A stretch of 64,000 bases of DNA from RPQJ01 sp963698735 (GCA_963698735.1 CAVOSA010000019.1:1-64000), one strand, 5' to 3'. Counted from the stretch's first letter, positions 54,248-63,510 are shown. Notes: generated by a model from the sequence alone, not told the origin. Numbers and translations: made by a program.

Positions 54248-55123
54248 ATGAATTTCAAATGGACGTACTCGAGAGCCGCTTCGCTCAAGGGTGCCGCGGT
54301 GGTTGCAGCGGTACTGCTGTCCGCCCCTGCCCTGGGTGCCGATGGACCAACGGGCTCCACCGCCGCACCGCCCGGAGCAACCGACCCGGTGTCGGAACTG
54401 ACGGAATCGCAACGTGAGGCCCGGGCGCTGCTCAAGGCCATGGCCGATCATCTCGCCGGCCTGCAGTCCTTCACCGTCAACTTCCGCGACGGTTACGACG
54501 TCGTGCAGGCGACAGGCCAGAAAATCGAGTTCGGCGAGACCCGCCGCATCACGCTGGCTCGTCCCAATCTGCTACGCGTGGAGGAAATCGCCAGCGATGG
54601 TCGACTCGACTTGGCCCTGTTCGACGGCAAGGACATCACAGTCTTCAACGCCGACACCAACCTCTTCGCCCGGGCGCCTCAGCCCGGATCGGTCGACGAC
54701 GCACTCGTCTACTTCGTCCGCGACCTGCGCATGCGCATGCCGCTCGCCCGGCTCCTGACGACTCGCTTGCCGACGGAGTGGCCCAAGCGTGTGAAGACCG
54801 TCGATTACGTCGAGAGTGTCGACATCGCTGGTGTACGAACGCATCACGTGGCCGGCCGCACAGATGCCGTCGACTTCCAGTACTGGATCAAGGATGGACC
54901 CAGCCCGCTGCCGCTGCGCGTCGTGCTGACCTATTCGGGCGAGCCGGGCCAGCCGCAGTTCTGGGCGAATTTCTCGGATTGGAACACGAGCCCCCGGCTG
55001 CCGGGGACCACGTTCCAGTTCACTCCACCGGCCGGCGCACGCCAGATCGCCTTTGCCACCCAGGTTTCGGAGTCCGCTGGTGCCCGGCAACCGGCAGCGC
55101 CGCGCGAGGAGGTCAAGCCATGA
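54248..55123 (+). CDS. DUF2092 periplasmic protein, LolA-like
   Basis: 291 residues with an export signal (AAVVAAVLLSAPALGA). The core ALLKAMADHLAGLQSFTVNFRDGYDVVQATGQKIEF, then RRITLARPNLLRVEEIASD and GKDITVFNADTNLFAR is typical of DUF2092, whose fold is close to the lipoprotein carrier LolA/LolB. It may bind a lipid or lipoprotein in the periplasm. Its stop overlaps the next start by 4 bases (ATGA), so it is coupled to the low-complexity protein at 55120. Confidence 0.85.
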   Translation: MNFKWTYSRAASLKGAAVVAAVLLSAPALGADGPTGSTAAPPGATDPVSELTESQREARALLKAMADHLAGLQSFTVNFRDGYDVVQATGQKIEFGETRRITLARPNLLRVEEIASDGRLDLALFDGKDITVFNADTNLFARAPQPGSVDDALVYFVRDLRMRMPLARLLTTRLPTEWPKRVKTVDYVESVDIAGVRTHHVAGRTDAVDFQYWIKDGPSPLPLRVVLTYSGEPGQPQFWANFSDWNTSPRLPGTTFQFTPPAGARQIAFATQVSESAGARQPAAPREEVKP

Positions 55124-55812
55124 GGTCGAGAAAGCTTGCGGGTTCGTGCGTCGCCTGCCTGGCCGCGATGGCGACGCTGGTATTCCTGCCAATCGGAGAC
55201 GCAGTCGCCGCCCGGCCCCAGCGCGGCGCAAGCGGCGGCAACTTTTCAAAGGAGGGCCCTGCGGCCAGCGGGAGCATGTCGCAGCGAGGCGGCGGCCGGT
55301 CAGGCGGTCGCACTACCCAGGCATCGGGCGGAACGCAGCGGCCGACACCGCAGTCGACTGGCTCGTCGGCCGAACGCCAAGGCAGCCGCGACGAGAACCA
55401 GGGCCAGCGGCAAGCCAGTCACGACCAGAACCAGGGCCAGCGGCAGGCCAGTCACGATGAGAACCAGAGCCAGCGGCAGTCCAACGCCGACGACGTGCGG
55501 GACGATCGAGAGGACTACTACGAGGACCGCTACGACGACTGGGACGGTTACGATGACGACAACGAGGAACTGGTCGCAGGCCTCGTCGTCGGCGCCGTCA
55601 TAGGTGCCGCCGCCGCATCGTCCGGCGACAACGACTCGACCACGACCACCACGACAACCACGACGGTCGCGACGACCTCGGCATCGCTGCCGTGCAATCC
55701 GTCCGTCTCCACCGTGCAGGGCGTCACCTACTACCAGTGCGGCCAGCAGTACTACGTGCAGGCCTATGGGGGTTCCGGGCCGATCTACATGCCCACGCAA
55801 CCGCCGAAGTAA
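55120..55812 (+). CDS. low-complexity acidic envelope protein with 11-residue repeats
   Basis: 230 residues. Signal peptide through VAARPQ, then a Ser/Gly/Gln-rich linker, three 11-residue repeats (ENQGQRQASHD type), a very acidic Asp/Glu/Tyr segment (DDREDYYEDRYDDWDGYDDD), a Gly/Ala hydrophobic segment (LVAGLVVGAVIGAAAAS) that could span or insert in a membrane, a run of Thr, then a Cys-containing end (LPCNPSV, YYQCGQQYY). GAGGAGG sits just before ATG 55120. The arrangement suggests an extended cell-surface or periplasmic protein near the Ca2+- or cation-binding type, but this is inference. No family recognised. Confidence 0.7.
   Translation: MRSRKLAGSCVACLAAMATLVFLPIGDAVAARPQRGASGGNFSKEGPAASGSMSQRGGGRSGGRTTQASGGTQRPTPQSTGSSAERQGSRDENQGQRQASHDQNQGQRQASHDENQSQRQSNADDVRDDREDYYEDRYDDWDGYDDDNEELVAGLVVGAVIGAAAASSGDNDSTTTTTTTTTVATTSASLPCNPSVSTVQGVTYYQCGQQYYVQAYGGSGPIYMPTQPPK
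55393..55491 (+). repeat. three tandem 33-bp coding repeats
   Basis: Units at 55393-55425, 55426-55458 and 55459-55491 encode ENQGQRQASHD, QNQGQRQASHD and ENQSQRQSNAD. The first two differ by few bases, the third is more diverged. Confidence 0.85.
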
Positions 55813-55904
55813 GGGTAGCGCGCCAGCAGCCGTTGCGCGCACGGCATCAACACCGGGCACCATGCGCGTCGGTCTGATTCCATGGGCCCCATCAAGGTGC
55901 ATGC

Positions 55905-56459
55905 GTGAGCCTTGTGTCTCGCCGAGCCCTCATCACCGCATTCGCCCTTGCGCTGTGCATCGCAACGACCGCCCCGGCGCTCTCGGCATCGAAGTCCGAT
56001 CTCGAAGCCGCGTCGAAGCAGGCCCTGGACAAGCTGGTCGCGACCTTCCCGGCAGCCAAGACAACGAATTCAAAGGCCGTCGCGGTGCTCGTATTCCCCA
56101 GCATCACCAAGGCCGGCCTCGGCATTGGCGGCCAGTTTGGCGAAGGCGTGCTCTGGCGCCGCGGCAAGGCGGTCGGCTACTACAACACGGCCGGCGCCTC
56201 CTACGGTCTGCAGGCCGGTGCACAGAAGTACGGCTACGCGATGTTCTTCATGACGGAGAAGGCGCTGAAGTCCCTCGACTCCACGGAGGGATTCGAAGTC
56301 GGCGTCGGCCCGAGCGTCGTGATCATCGATTCCGGTATGGCCAAGAACGTCACGACGAGTAGCTTGACCGAGGACATCTACGCCTTCGTCTTCAAGCAGC
56401 AGGGACTGATGGCTGGGGCCGGGCTGCAGGGTAACAAGATCACGAAGATCACGAAGTAA
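55905..56459 (+). CDS. SYLF domain (YSC84-like) lipid-binding protein
   Basis: 184 residues from GTG 55905. Signal peptide (LITAFALALCIATTAPALSA), then the SYLF/Ysc84 actin-binding-like domain: AVAVLVFPSITKAGLGIGGQ, GEGVLWRRGKAVGYYNTAGASYGLQAGAQ, and the closing YAFVFKQQGLMAGAGLQGNKITKI. In bacteria the family is periplasmic or outer-membrane-associated and binds lipid, or acts in stress responses. It is last in the plus-strand run and converges on a rhodanese gene. Confidence 0.88.
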   Translation: MSLVSRRALITAFALALCIATTAPALSASKSDLEAASKQALDKLVATFPAAKTTNSKAVAVLVFPSITKAGLGIGGQFGEGVLWRRGKAVGYYNTAGASYGLQAGAQKYGYAMFFMTEKALKSLDSTEGFEVGVGPSVVIIDSGMAKNVTTSSLTEDIYAFVFKQQGLMAGAGLQGNKITKITK

Positions 56460-56551
56460 CCGGGCGGCAGGCCCGCTGCTGCTGCAAGCCCGCTGCGACC
56501 ATTGGGCGCGTGCAGGTGCCGCGGAGCCTCGTCGCGGTTCGTTGGTCACTC

Positions 56552-57205
56552 TCAAGGAGCGGGAGGCAGCACCAACAGGGCCGGATCGATCTTGTAGGTC
56601 CACGGCAGGCCCGAGTTCTTCCAGCCGTTCACGAGCCGCTGGCCCTGGAACACGCTTTCAGGATCGTCGACTGAGTCGCCCTCCATGCCGTCGACGACGT
56701 TATAGACGTTCTTGTACCCGGCCTTGGCGAGCAGGTTCACGGCCATGGCGCCGCGGCCACCGGAGCGGCACATGACCATCAACGTGTCCTCGGGCGTCGC
56801 TACCTTCTGCACTCGCGTGACGAAGTCGGGCAGCGATCGCATCGGGAACTGCTTCTTGTCGGCGTCCCACTCGTAGCTCACGGCGACCACCGGGATCTTC
56901 CATGCCATCGGCGGATGACCCACCCAGAACACCTCTTCCGGCGTCCGGACATCGATGATCTTCACCTTGTCCGGCGCGGCTTCCCATCGCTGGTAGGCCT
57001 CCTTCGCCGTGACGTAGAGGCCGAGGACCGTCTGCTTCTCGGCGGGAATTTGCGCAGGCGTCACCTGCGGCGATGATGAAGCCGTCGACGCTTCGGCAGC
57101 GGCTGCCGTGGCAACAGGTACAGTCGCGGCAGCCGCAGCGAAGATCATCCAGCCCGACAAGACCGCAATGCGGTTCGATCGACCATTCATGCGTGACCTG
57201 AACAT
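56552..57205 (-). CDS. periplasmic rhodanese-like protein
   Basis: 217 residues from ATG 57205, chosen because AGGAG is six bases upstream. A signal-like hydrophobic N-terminus (VLSGWMIFAAAAATVPVATA) is followed by a rhodanese domain: VKIIDVRTPEEVFWVGHPPM, an inserted AWKIPVVAVSYEWDADKKQF, and active-site CRSGGRG. A C-terminal RLVNGWKNSGLPWTYKIDP tail is shared with the paralogue at 61499. It would hold sulfane sulfur or act as a redox or phosphatase-like sensor in the periplasm. It is the last gene of the eight-gene minus-strand run. Confidence 0.85.
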   Translation of the reverse strand: MFRSRMNGRSNRIAVLSGWMIFAAAAATVPVATAAAAEASTASSSPQVTPAQIPAEKQTVLGLYVTAKEAYQRWEAAPDKVKIIDVRTPEEVFWVGHPPMAWKIPVVAVSYEWDADKKQFPMRSLPDFVTRVQKVATPEDTLMVMCRSGGRGAMAVNLLAKAGYKNVYNVVDGMEGDSVDDPESVFQGQRLVNGWKNSGLPWTYKIDPALLVLPPAP

Positions 57206-57289
57206 ATGCAACTCCTGTGATCTCATCTCCAACCGTCCATTCCGCCTTACTTGAAGATCATGCGGTCCGGCCCGCTGCGCTTCGCCCCG

Positions 57290-58042
57290 TCACAGCACTC
57301 CGAGCATCTGCAATGCGTTGTTGATGATCTGCAAGCCCAGCGCCACCTGGACGACACCTAGCACGGCGCCGAGAATCGGCAGCACGAACGCCAGCACGAT
57401 CGCCAGCCGCCGGGCTACAAGCATGACGATGAGGTTCAAGATCATGATCGCCACGACCGCGGCAGCGATCGTCAGGCGCCCCTGCTGGCCGTCGCTGAAT
57501 GCGAGGAGGACGATGAGCGCCGCGATGCCATAGGGCGTGACGATGGCCGGAAAGGCGAGCGGCATCAACGCTACTTTCATGACTGGTGCCGGTAGAGCCT
57601 TGGCCTCTCCCTTGGGCGGCTCGTGCGCCTCGAACTGATCAAGCACGTTCTTGAGTGCCACCAGGAAGAGGATGATCCCGCCGGACAGAACCAGGATCGG
57701 CAGGGGGATGCCGTAACTGCTGAGAATGCTCTCGCCCAGGAAGCCGGCAATCAGCAATCCCAGCGCCGCAAAGATCGTCGCCCAAATCGCGATCTGGCGG
57801 GTTTGCGTTGCACTTGCGCCGTTCGTCGCCTTGAACAAGGGCCCAATGATCTTGAACGGCCCGAGCATCAGGATCAGGACGGGCAGGATCTGTCCCAGAT
57901 CGATCGGCCTCATCGGCACATCGACGCCGTCGACCGTAGTCGCGTACGCAGCGCCTGCAGCAAAGAAACAGCCGGCAAACGCCAGCGCCACCAGGCATTG
58001 CGCGTGCCGGCCCGGAACACTACCTGCGGGTGATCTGTACAT
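57290..58042 (-). CDS. MarC family membrane protein
   Basis: 250 residues from ATG 58042, supported by AAGGGG six bases upstream. After a signal-like first helix (CLVALAFAGCFFAAGAAYA) come the six helices of the MarC/UPF0056 family, with ILMLGPFKIIGPLFKATNG, and ILVLSGGIILFLVALKNVL. An acidic-basic loop (DQFEAHEPPKGEAKAL) separates the two halves. MarC proteins are inner-membrane proteins of unknown transport function; the first helix here is an extra segment. Part of the eight-gene minus-strand run. Confidence 0.85.
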   Translation of the reverse strand: MYRSPAGSVPGRHAQCLVALAFAGCFFAAGAAYATTVDGVDVPMRPIDLGQILPVLILMLGPFKIIGPLFKATNGASATQTRQIAIWATIFAALGLLIAGFLGESILSSYGIPLPILVLSGGIILFLVALKNVLDQFEAHEPPKGEAKALPAPVMKVALMPLAFPAIVTPYGIAALIVLLAFSDGQQGRLTIAAAVVAIMILNLIVMLVARRLAIVLAFVLPILGAVLGVVQVALGLQIINNALQMLGVL

Positions 58043-58083
58043 GTGCAGCCCCTTTACGTGCATCAACGACCGTCCGTGCAGTC

Positions 58084-58893
58084 TCACTGGAAGATCATGT
58101 TGAACCCGATGAAGACCTGCCACTCGGGCCAACCTGCACCATCGTCAGCGACCGACCACTGCGGCTCGATGAACAGGTTATTGGACCCCTTGCTGGTCTT
58201 GAATACCTGGCCGATACCTAACCCGAGTGGCACGGTGTAGCCGTCGCTCTCGAAATCATAGGTCATGATCGGCGTCGAGCGCAGGTACGTGCCGCCGCCG
58301 AGCTGGTAAATGAGGATCGGCTGGAAGGACGCGACATTGACATCGTCGCGATCGTCGTCGCCCGCGAAACTGGCCTGCCAGGTCAGCAGATAGCCGTACT
58401 GGAATTTCGGTGACCGCGCGCTGAACAGCACGTTCGCGATGCCTGCCGACCACTTGCCGCTGCCCGTGGCGTCTTCGCTCGCGGTTGGGATGTTGAGCAA
58501 CGGTCCGACGCCGAAACTGACCCCTGGAGTGCCAACGTCCATCTGGTACGCGGCAAACACGTTGAAGTCACCCAGCCCGGTCTCGTGCTCGAACTCCGGC
58601 GCCGCCGGCACGGTGTTGAGCGTCAGCAGCGAGGCACGCATGAGCCACTTCGTGTCGCCGATCGAGAACGGCACGGCAAACCGCAGCCAGAACTGGTTGG
58701 CATCCTCGTCGATGTCGGTGAGGTTGCCGACGTAGTAGTCGTGCATGTTGAAGGCCTTGGCCCGCAGGAGCGGGTTGTTCGCCTGCGCGGCGTCGTTCGC
58801 CGCGACTCCGTCCTCGGCGCTGGCCATGCCGGCCAGACCCAGCAATCCTGCCGCGAGCAATGCGAGGCGGCGACTCCAGCTTTTCGTCAACAT
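58084..58893 (-). CDS. outer-membrane transporter-like beta-barrel (Phenol_MetA_deg-like)
   Basis: 269 residues. Signal peptide to SAEDG, then NPLLRAKAFNMHDYYVGNLT, FWLRFAVPFSIGDTKWLMRA, GLGDFNVFAAYQMDV, and a closing GQVFKTSKGSNNLFIEPQW with a final FNMIFQ. The strand order and the KxGxxxxNxFIEPQ motif are those of the MetA-pathway-of-phenol-degradation/transporter barrel family, known as OM transport proteins. AGGAG before ATG 58893. It lies 16 bases after the porin in the minus-strand run. Confidence 0.7.
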   Translation of the reverse strand: MLTKSWSRRLALLAAGLLGLAGMASAEDGVAANDAAQANNPLLRAKAFNMHDYYVGNLTDIDEDANQFWLRFAVPFSIGDTKWLMRASLLTLNTVPAAPEFEHETGLGDFNVFAAYQMDVGTPGVSFGVGPLLNIPTASEDATGSGKWSAGIANVLFSARSPKFQYGYLLTWQASFAGDDDRDDVNVASFQPILIYQLGGGTYLRSTPIMTYDFESDGYTVPLGLGIGQVFKTSKGSNNLFIEPQWSVADDGAGWPEWQVFIGFNMIFQ

Positions 58894-58909
58894 CTGCGTT
58901 CTCCTGTGA

Positions 58910-60192
58910 TCACAACCTGATTACCGCACGAAGTCCCGGGATCACCGCAGTGGATTCACCAAGGCCGGGCCTGATGACCTGCAGGTCCGCGCCCACGTGG
59001 CACCAAGGCGTCAGCTGAAAGTCGTAGAAGACCTCGATCCCCGCCTCGTCCCGGATGGTCTGGATATCGGCGAGCGCATCCTTGAGCGACTGGCTGAAGC
59101 CATCGTAGTAGTACCCGACACCCCAGCGGTCCTTGCTCCGCCCGGGAAACGGCCCTGCCCCACCCACGCCGAGGAACATCGACCAGCGCAGCCCGTTCGG
59201 ATTGCCATCGGAAACGGCGACTTGCCCGAACAGTCCGTAGCCCTCCTCGGAACTGCCGCCCGCCTCATGGAGGTATTGGTCGAACGAATACGCGACGTAG
59301 TAACGCGATTCCTTGATGCCGGGCGTTCCGGGGGTGGGCGATGGAATGATCGTGTCGCCCAGGGTCTCGAGGTCGGTGCCGCCCTGGGAACTGTAGAAAG
59401 CGGAGAAGCCCTGGTGACCGGGGAGCCCGCCGATGGTCACGTTGAAGTCGACCTGCCCGCGAATGCTCACGCCGCCGGCGAACGGGTCGTCGAACACGGA
59501 CCGGTTCGCGTAGCTGTGGAGGTCGTAGACCCACAGCCGGTAGGTGGCCGCATCGGTGGGCACGCTCGCCAGCACACCCAGCAGATAGGGCGGCACGGTG
59601 CCGGTCGGCGTGGCCGTGAACGTGTGGTTCCAGAACGAGTCGATGCCCGCTCCGCCCATGAAGGCTTGCCGGCGACCAGGTCGATCATGTTGATCTTCCC
59701 GAACGCCACGGACGCCCCGTTGCCGAATGCCTGGACGAAATAGAAGCTCGAGACGTCAAAGGCATCTCCACCGTCCATCCCCGGCGTGTAGAGCGCGGTG
59801 TTGACCGGGATCATCACGCCGCCGCGCCCGTTGGCGCTGGTGCCGAAGTTGTATTCGGCGTGGACGACCATCGAGAGGCCGTCCCAGGCGCCGAGCTTGG
59901 CGAGGTCGGCCGCCATGCGCAGGTCTGCCTTGCCGCCGTAGTCGTGGCTGTCGCCACCGTCACCGGCGCTCAGCCCCTGGTAGAACTGACTCAGCCGCGG
60001 CTCGAGGACGACACCGCGATCCTGCAGCCAGATCCGACTGCCGCCCCAGTCTCCACTGAGCGTGTCGCGGATCAGCCAGTCGGATGGCGCCGCAACCTCC
60101 TCCGCAGACCAGGCACTGTCGCTCATTGCGCCCAGTACGACGAGCGCCAGGGACGCTGCTGTTTTCGTCGAATCAGGGACTGGGCGCCGCAT
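58910..60192 (-). pseudogene. OprB-like carbohydrate porin interrupted by a -1 frameshift
   Basis: From ATG 60192 a signal peptide (LALVVLGAMSDSAWS) and the first third of a carbohydrate-selective porin follow: LSGDWGGSRIWLQDRGVVLE, YGGKADLRMAADLAKLG, FGKINMIDLVAG. Near 59658 the frame breaks at KPSW, while the other frame continues FMGGAGIDSFWNHTFTATPT, HQGFSAFYSSQGGTDL to 58910 and a final VIRL. Total length 3n+2; one missing base explains it. If repaired the protein is about 427 residues. The 5' end overlaps the stop of the membrane protein by one base. Confidence 0.78.
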
Positions 60193-61474
60193 CAGGGGAC
60201 TCGACGAATCGGGTCGTTTGCATTGGCTGTGAGCGGCGCGGACGCCGTCACAATAGCGTTTTCAAGCACACGATCAATCAACTGCTCCACGGAGAACATC
60301 GTCAGCACCAGCGGCGCCACCGGCAGCAGCAGGGTCATCGCCAGCGACGTGACGGTCTTCGTGGTGAACGGCACCAGCCGGATCCGCGCACCAGTTGGAA
60401 GCCGTTGTGCAGGTCTGCCAGCGACTGGAAGTCCGCACTGCCGAGGAATGGCTCGTCGCCGGGGAGTTGGCCACGCAGCCACTTGCGGTTGAACTCGCGC
60501 GCGTAGGCCTGGCCGAGGGCACCGTAATTCATCATTCCCTGGCGTCGCGCCGCCCGGAGCCTCGGATAGAAGAAAATCAGCGGCCCCATGATCATGAGCA
60601 CAAACACGACTACCGCGACGACGATCTCGACCTTGAACTCCAGCAGCGTGGCACCGTCATGAAAAATCCGGTTGGCGATCATGCCGGAGAGCATCGTGCC
60701 GAACGCCAGCAGCACGAACCGGTACGCACGGCCGCTGCGCGCGAGGAAGAGCAGTCCGGCGGTGCCGTCGGGATGCGTCGGTTCCAGGTTCAACTGCATG
60801 CGTGACACCTGCCAGAGGAAGCGCCCCCACACGAAAAACCTGAAGTACCAGCGCAGCACCAGGAACTGGAGCACGGGCATGCTCACGTACACCAACCATC
60901 GGCCGGCATTGGACGGGAGCAACTCGCCTCCCGCGACCGTTGCGTACCAGCTGTTCACGTCGAGCGCCAGCTGATCGCGCCAGACCAACGGCATTCCCAC
61001 GGCGTACACGAAGACGACCAGCAGCAGTTCGACCACGACGGAATTACGCAGGCGCAAGGCGGACGCAATGGCGGCATCGAATTGCGGACGCACTTCATCG
61101 CTTATGACGCCGTTATCGACGAGCTGCCTGACGATCGGGTACAGGGTCCGGTGCGCGACGACCTCCGCCAGGATCAGCAGGGGCGCGGCGATCAGCAGGC
61201 GCAGGTGCGACTCGATGTCGTGCAGGAATGGCAACGCCAGGCCGTTGCCCCAGGCCCGCCCTTCGATCATTGACAGTACCAGCAGCGGTATCCAGATCAG
61301 CACGACCAGCACGAGAACCCGTCGCTGCGGCAGCTCGAGAGCGTCTCCGGACAGTCGTGTGCGCCGCCAGAACTGGTACAGTGGTCCACCGGCGACCAGC
61401 GAAAAATCGCTCAGCTGCTGCACGGGCGTGCTGTCGCTGGCGCCAGCGGTGGATTGTGGTCGAGAGTCGATCAT
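60192..61474 (-). pseudogene. multi-pass membrane protein interrupted by a -1 frameshift
   Basis: ATG 61474 (MIDSRPQSTAG) leads a protein with several transmembrane helices: VLVLVVLIWIPLLVLSM, LIAAPLLILAEVV, VVVELLLVVFVYAVGMPLVW, and FKVEIVVAVVVFVLMIMGPL. Near 60385 the frame breaks at GFQLVRGSG, and the other frame continues RIRLVPFTTKTVTSLAMTLL and LLPVAPLVLTMFSVEQLIDR to 60192. Length 3n+2; one missing base explains it. I do not recognise a family. Context (porins and rhodaneses) suggests an envelope membrane protein. About 427 residues if repaired. Confidence 0.7.
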
Positions 61475-61498
61475 CCTGTACGTCCGGCTTCCAGCATC

Positions 61499-62020
61499 TC
61501 AGCCTTCCGCCGCTGAGAGCAGCAGTCGGTCTCCGGCCATTTCGTACGTCCACGGACACCCTGCGTTCTTCCAGCCGTTCTTCAGCCGCCGCCCGTTGAA
61601 GATGCTGTCCGGATCCTGCACGGCATCGCCTTCCATTCCGTCGACGATGTTGTAGACGTTCTTGAACCCGGCCTGCGCGAGCAGGTTGATGGCCATGGCG
61701 GCCCGACCGCCCGAGCGGCACATCACCATCAGCGTATCCTCCGGCGTCGCCACCTGCCGCACCCGCGCCAGGAAGTCAGGCAGCGGGTAAACCGGAAACT
61801 GCTTCTTCTCCGCATCCCACTGGTACTTCACGGCGACGAACGGGATCTTCCATGCAATCGGCGCGTGGCCAACCCACATGAACTCTTCCGGAGTCCGCAC
61901 GTCGATGATCTTCACTCGGTCCGGCGCGGCCTGGTACTGCACGTAGGCCTCCCTGGCCGTCACGTAGAGTCCGAGGACCGTCTGCTTTCCCTTGGGGACG
62001 CCCGTATCTGGCTCTGTCAT
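61499..62020 (-). CDS. cytoplasmic rhodanese-like protein
   Basis: 173 residues, no signal peptide. It shares with 56552..57205 the block GKQTVLGLYVTAREAYVQYQ, IIDVRTPEEFMWVGHAPIAW, KKQFPVYPLPDF, active-site CRSGGRA, NVYNIVDGMEGDAVQDPDSI and a C-terminal NGWKNAGCPWTYE. The nucleophilic Cys is present. GGAGAC before the ATG at 62020. Being a signal-less copy of the periplasmic paralogue in the same operon, the two form a compartment-split pair. Confidence 0.85.
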   Translation of the reverse strand: MTEPDTGVPKGKQTVLGLYVTAREAYVQYQAAPDRVKIIDVRTPEEFMWVGHAPIAWKIPFVAVKYQWDAEKKQFPVYPLPDFLARVRQVATPEDTLMVMCRSGGRAAMAINLLAQAGFKNVYNIVDGMEGDAVQDPDSIFNGRRLKNGWKNAGCPWTYEMAGDRLLLSAAEG

Positions 62021-62053
62021 AGCTTTGTCTCCAGTTCGCGCCGACCGGCGGTC

Positions 62054-62827
62054 TCAGAACGAGATGCTCATCCCGAGCATCGGGCCCTGCTCAGTCATGT
62101 CGAAGCGCAGATAGTCCTGGTTGCTGCCTTCCTCGTAGTCGAAGGCGATGAGCCTGTAACCGAGGATGACACCGACGGACTCCGAAGCCTGCCAATGGGC
62201 CCCAGCCAGCAGGTGATACATGAAGTCGGACCCGACGCCGAAGCCGCCGATGTCTCCGCGCAGGACGACACGCCAGTCGTCACCGAGCGGCCGGTCGTAG
62301 CGCAAACCAATCGTCGGGTCGATCCAGTCCGCGTCACGACTGGCTTCGACGTCCAGCGGTCCGCCGCTCGTGCTCCTCAGCGACAGGTCCATCGACAGAT
62401 CGACATAGGCCAGGCCGAACAGGACCTCGAGGTGCTCCGTCCAGCGCCGACCGACGGTGGCCATCAACGTGGTCTGGTCGACGTCGATCTCACCCTTCAC
62501 CGAGCCACCAAGAGGGGTGTCATGCGTGTCGTGCGCGCCGAGCCCCATGAAGGTCGCATCGCCCGTGAAGGACCAGGTGCCGTTGTCGGCGCGATACGCG
62601 AGCATCGCGCCGAACTCGAGTGCATCCAACACGTCGGACATGCTGGCGTCGATCCCGACCTCGACGGGCCCGATCTGCGCATCGCCATCGATGCCGGCAC
62701 CCATGCCGTAGATGAACACGGTGTGCTGCCAGCCTGCCGGGGCCTCGGCCGCGACAGCAAAGGATCCGGCAAGCAGCCCCATCAGCGCGACCGTCAATGA
62801 AACGACGCGGCGAATCGAACTTGCCAT
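62054..62827 (-). CDS. outer-membrane beta-barrel protein
   Basis: 257 residues. Signal peptide (VVSLTVALMGLLAGSFAVA), then WQHTVFIYGMGAGIDGDAQI, a set of amphipathic strands, GVILGYRLIAFDYEEGSNQD and a closing GPMLGMSISF with C-terminal Phe. It is a small outer-membrane barrel with the look of the porin-like group, without a named family. The start overlaps the unknown protein's stop by one base. Confidence 0.78.
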   Translation of the reverse strand: MASSIRRVVSLTVALMGLLAGSFAVAAEAPAGWQHTVFIYGMGAGIDGDAQIGPVEVGIDASMSDVLDALEFGAMLAYRADNGTWSFTGDATFMGLGAHDTHDTPLGGSVKGEIDVDQTTLMATVGRRWTEHLEVLFGLAYVDLSMDLSLRSTSGGPLDVEASRDADWIDPTIGLRYDRPLGDDWRVVLRGDIGGFGVGSDFMYHLLAGAHWQASESVGVILGYRLIAFDYEEGSNQDYLRFDMTEQGPMLGMSISF

Positions 62828-63510
62828 CACGGCACGTAGTTGGCGCTGGTATCCGCGCCGTAGCCGCAGCCCTGATAGGTGCCGTGCAGGTCGTCGCGAA
62901 TGATGGCCGCCCATCCGCCAGCCTTGGTGGTGTCGAGCACGAGATCCTTTTCGAGGATCTTGGTCTCGAACTTCCAGCCTTGCGGCAGGGTCTTGTATTT
63001 CTTGCCCAACGAGTCGAGGTTGTCAGGGGTCAGGCTCGGATCGACCGCCTTGGTGTACTCCTGCAGGACCCAGACCGCACCGCCGGGCTCGCGCAGCAGG
63101 CACACGGATCTACCCGCCTTGAAGGTCCAGACTGAGCTGCGACGGATCAGCGAAGGCACGTAGGCGCTCTGCATCTGCGAGAGCATCTCCGCACCGGTCA
63201 TATCCCCGCCCCAACGCAATTCGACACCATGGAAGTTCTGCGTTTCGCCGACGAGGAACTTGATTTCGTCCATCATCCAGAAGCGTCCCATGTTGACCGC
63301 GCACATATCCACTTCGAGTTCGCCCGCCAGTTTCTTGGCATCGATCTTCTTGTAGGCCTCGGGGTCGACGGGAATCGATGCCGCCGTATAGACGTGGGCC
63401 CTCTGTGCTTTCCCGGTGCCGATAAAGGCCCCCATCCCGTGGAAGGGGAGGCCTCGGGTGTTGGTGAAGCTTATCCAACTCAATGGTTCCATACCTGTTT
63501 TCAGTTTCAT
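62827..63510 (-). CDS. unknown conserved protein, first gene of envelope operon
   Basis: 227 residues with no signal peptide or membrane segment. The N-terminus reads MKLKTGMEPLSWISFTNTRG, then LPFHGMGAFIGTGKAQRAHV, AHVYTAASIPVDPEAYKKID, FWMMDEIKFLVGETQNFHGV, and a C-terminal GGAVWVLQEYTKAVDPSLTP and TYQGCGYGADTSANYVP. A truncated paralogue lies at 51333..51593. GGAAGAG lies before ATG 63510. The family is not recognised. It leads an eight-gene minus-strand run and faces the AraC-type regulator at 63703, which likely controls it. Confidence 0.7.
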   Translation of the reverse strand: MKLKTGMEPLSWISFTNTRGLPFHGMGAFIGTGKAQRAHVYTAASIPVDPEAYKKIDAKKLAGELEVDMCAVNMGRFWMMDEIKFLVGETQNFHGVELRWGGDMTGAEMLSQMQSAYVPSLIRRSSVWTFKAGRSVCLLREPGGAVWVLQEYTKAVDPSLTPDNLDSLGKKYKTLPQGWKFETKILEKDLVLDTTKAGGWAAIIRDDLHGTYQGCGYGADTSANYVP

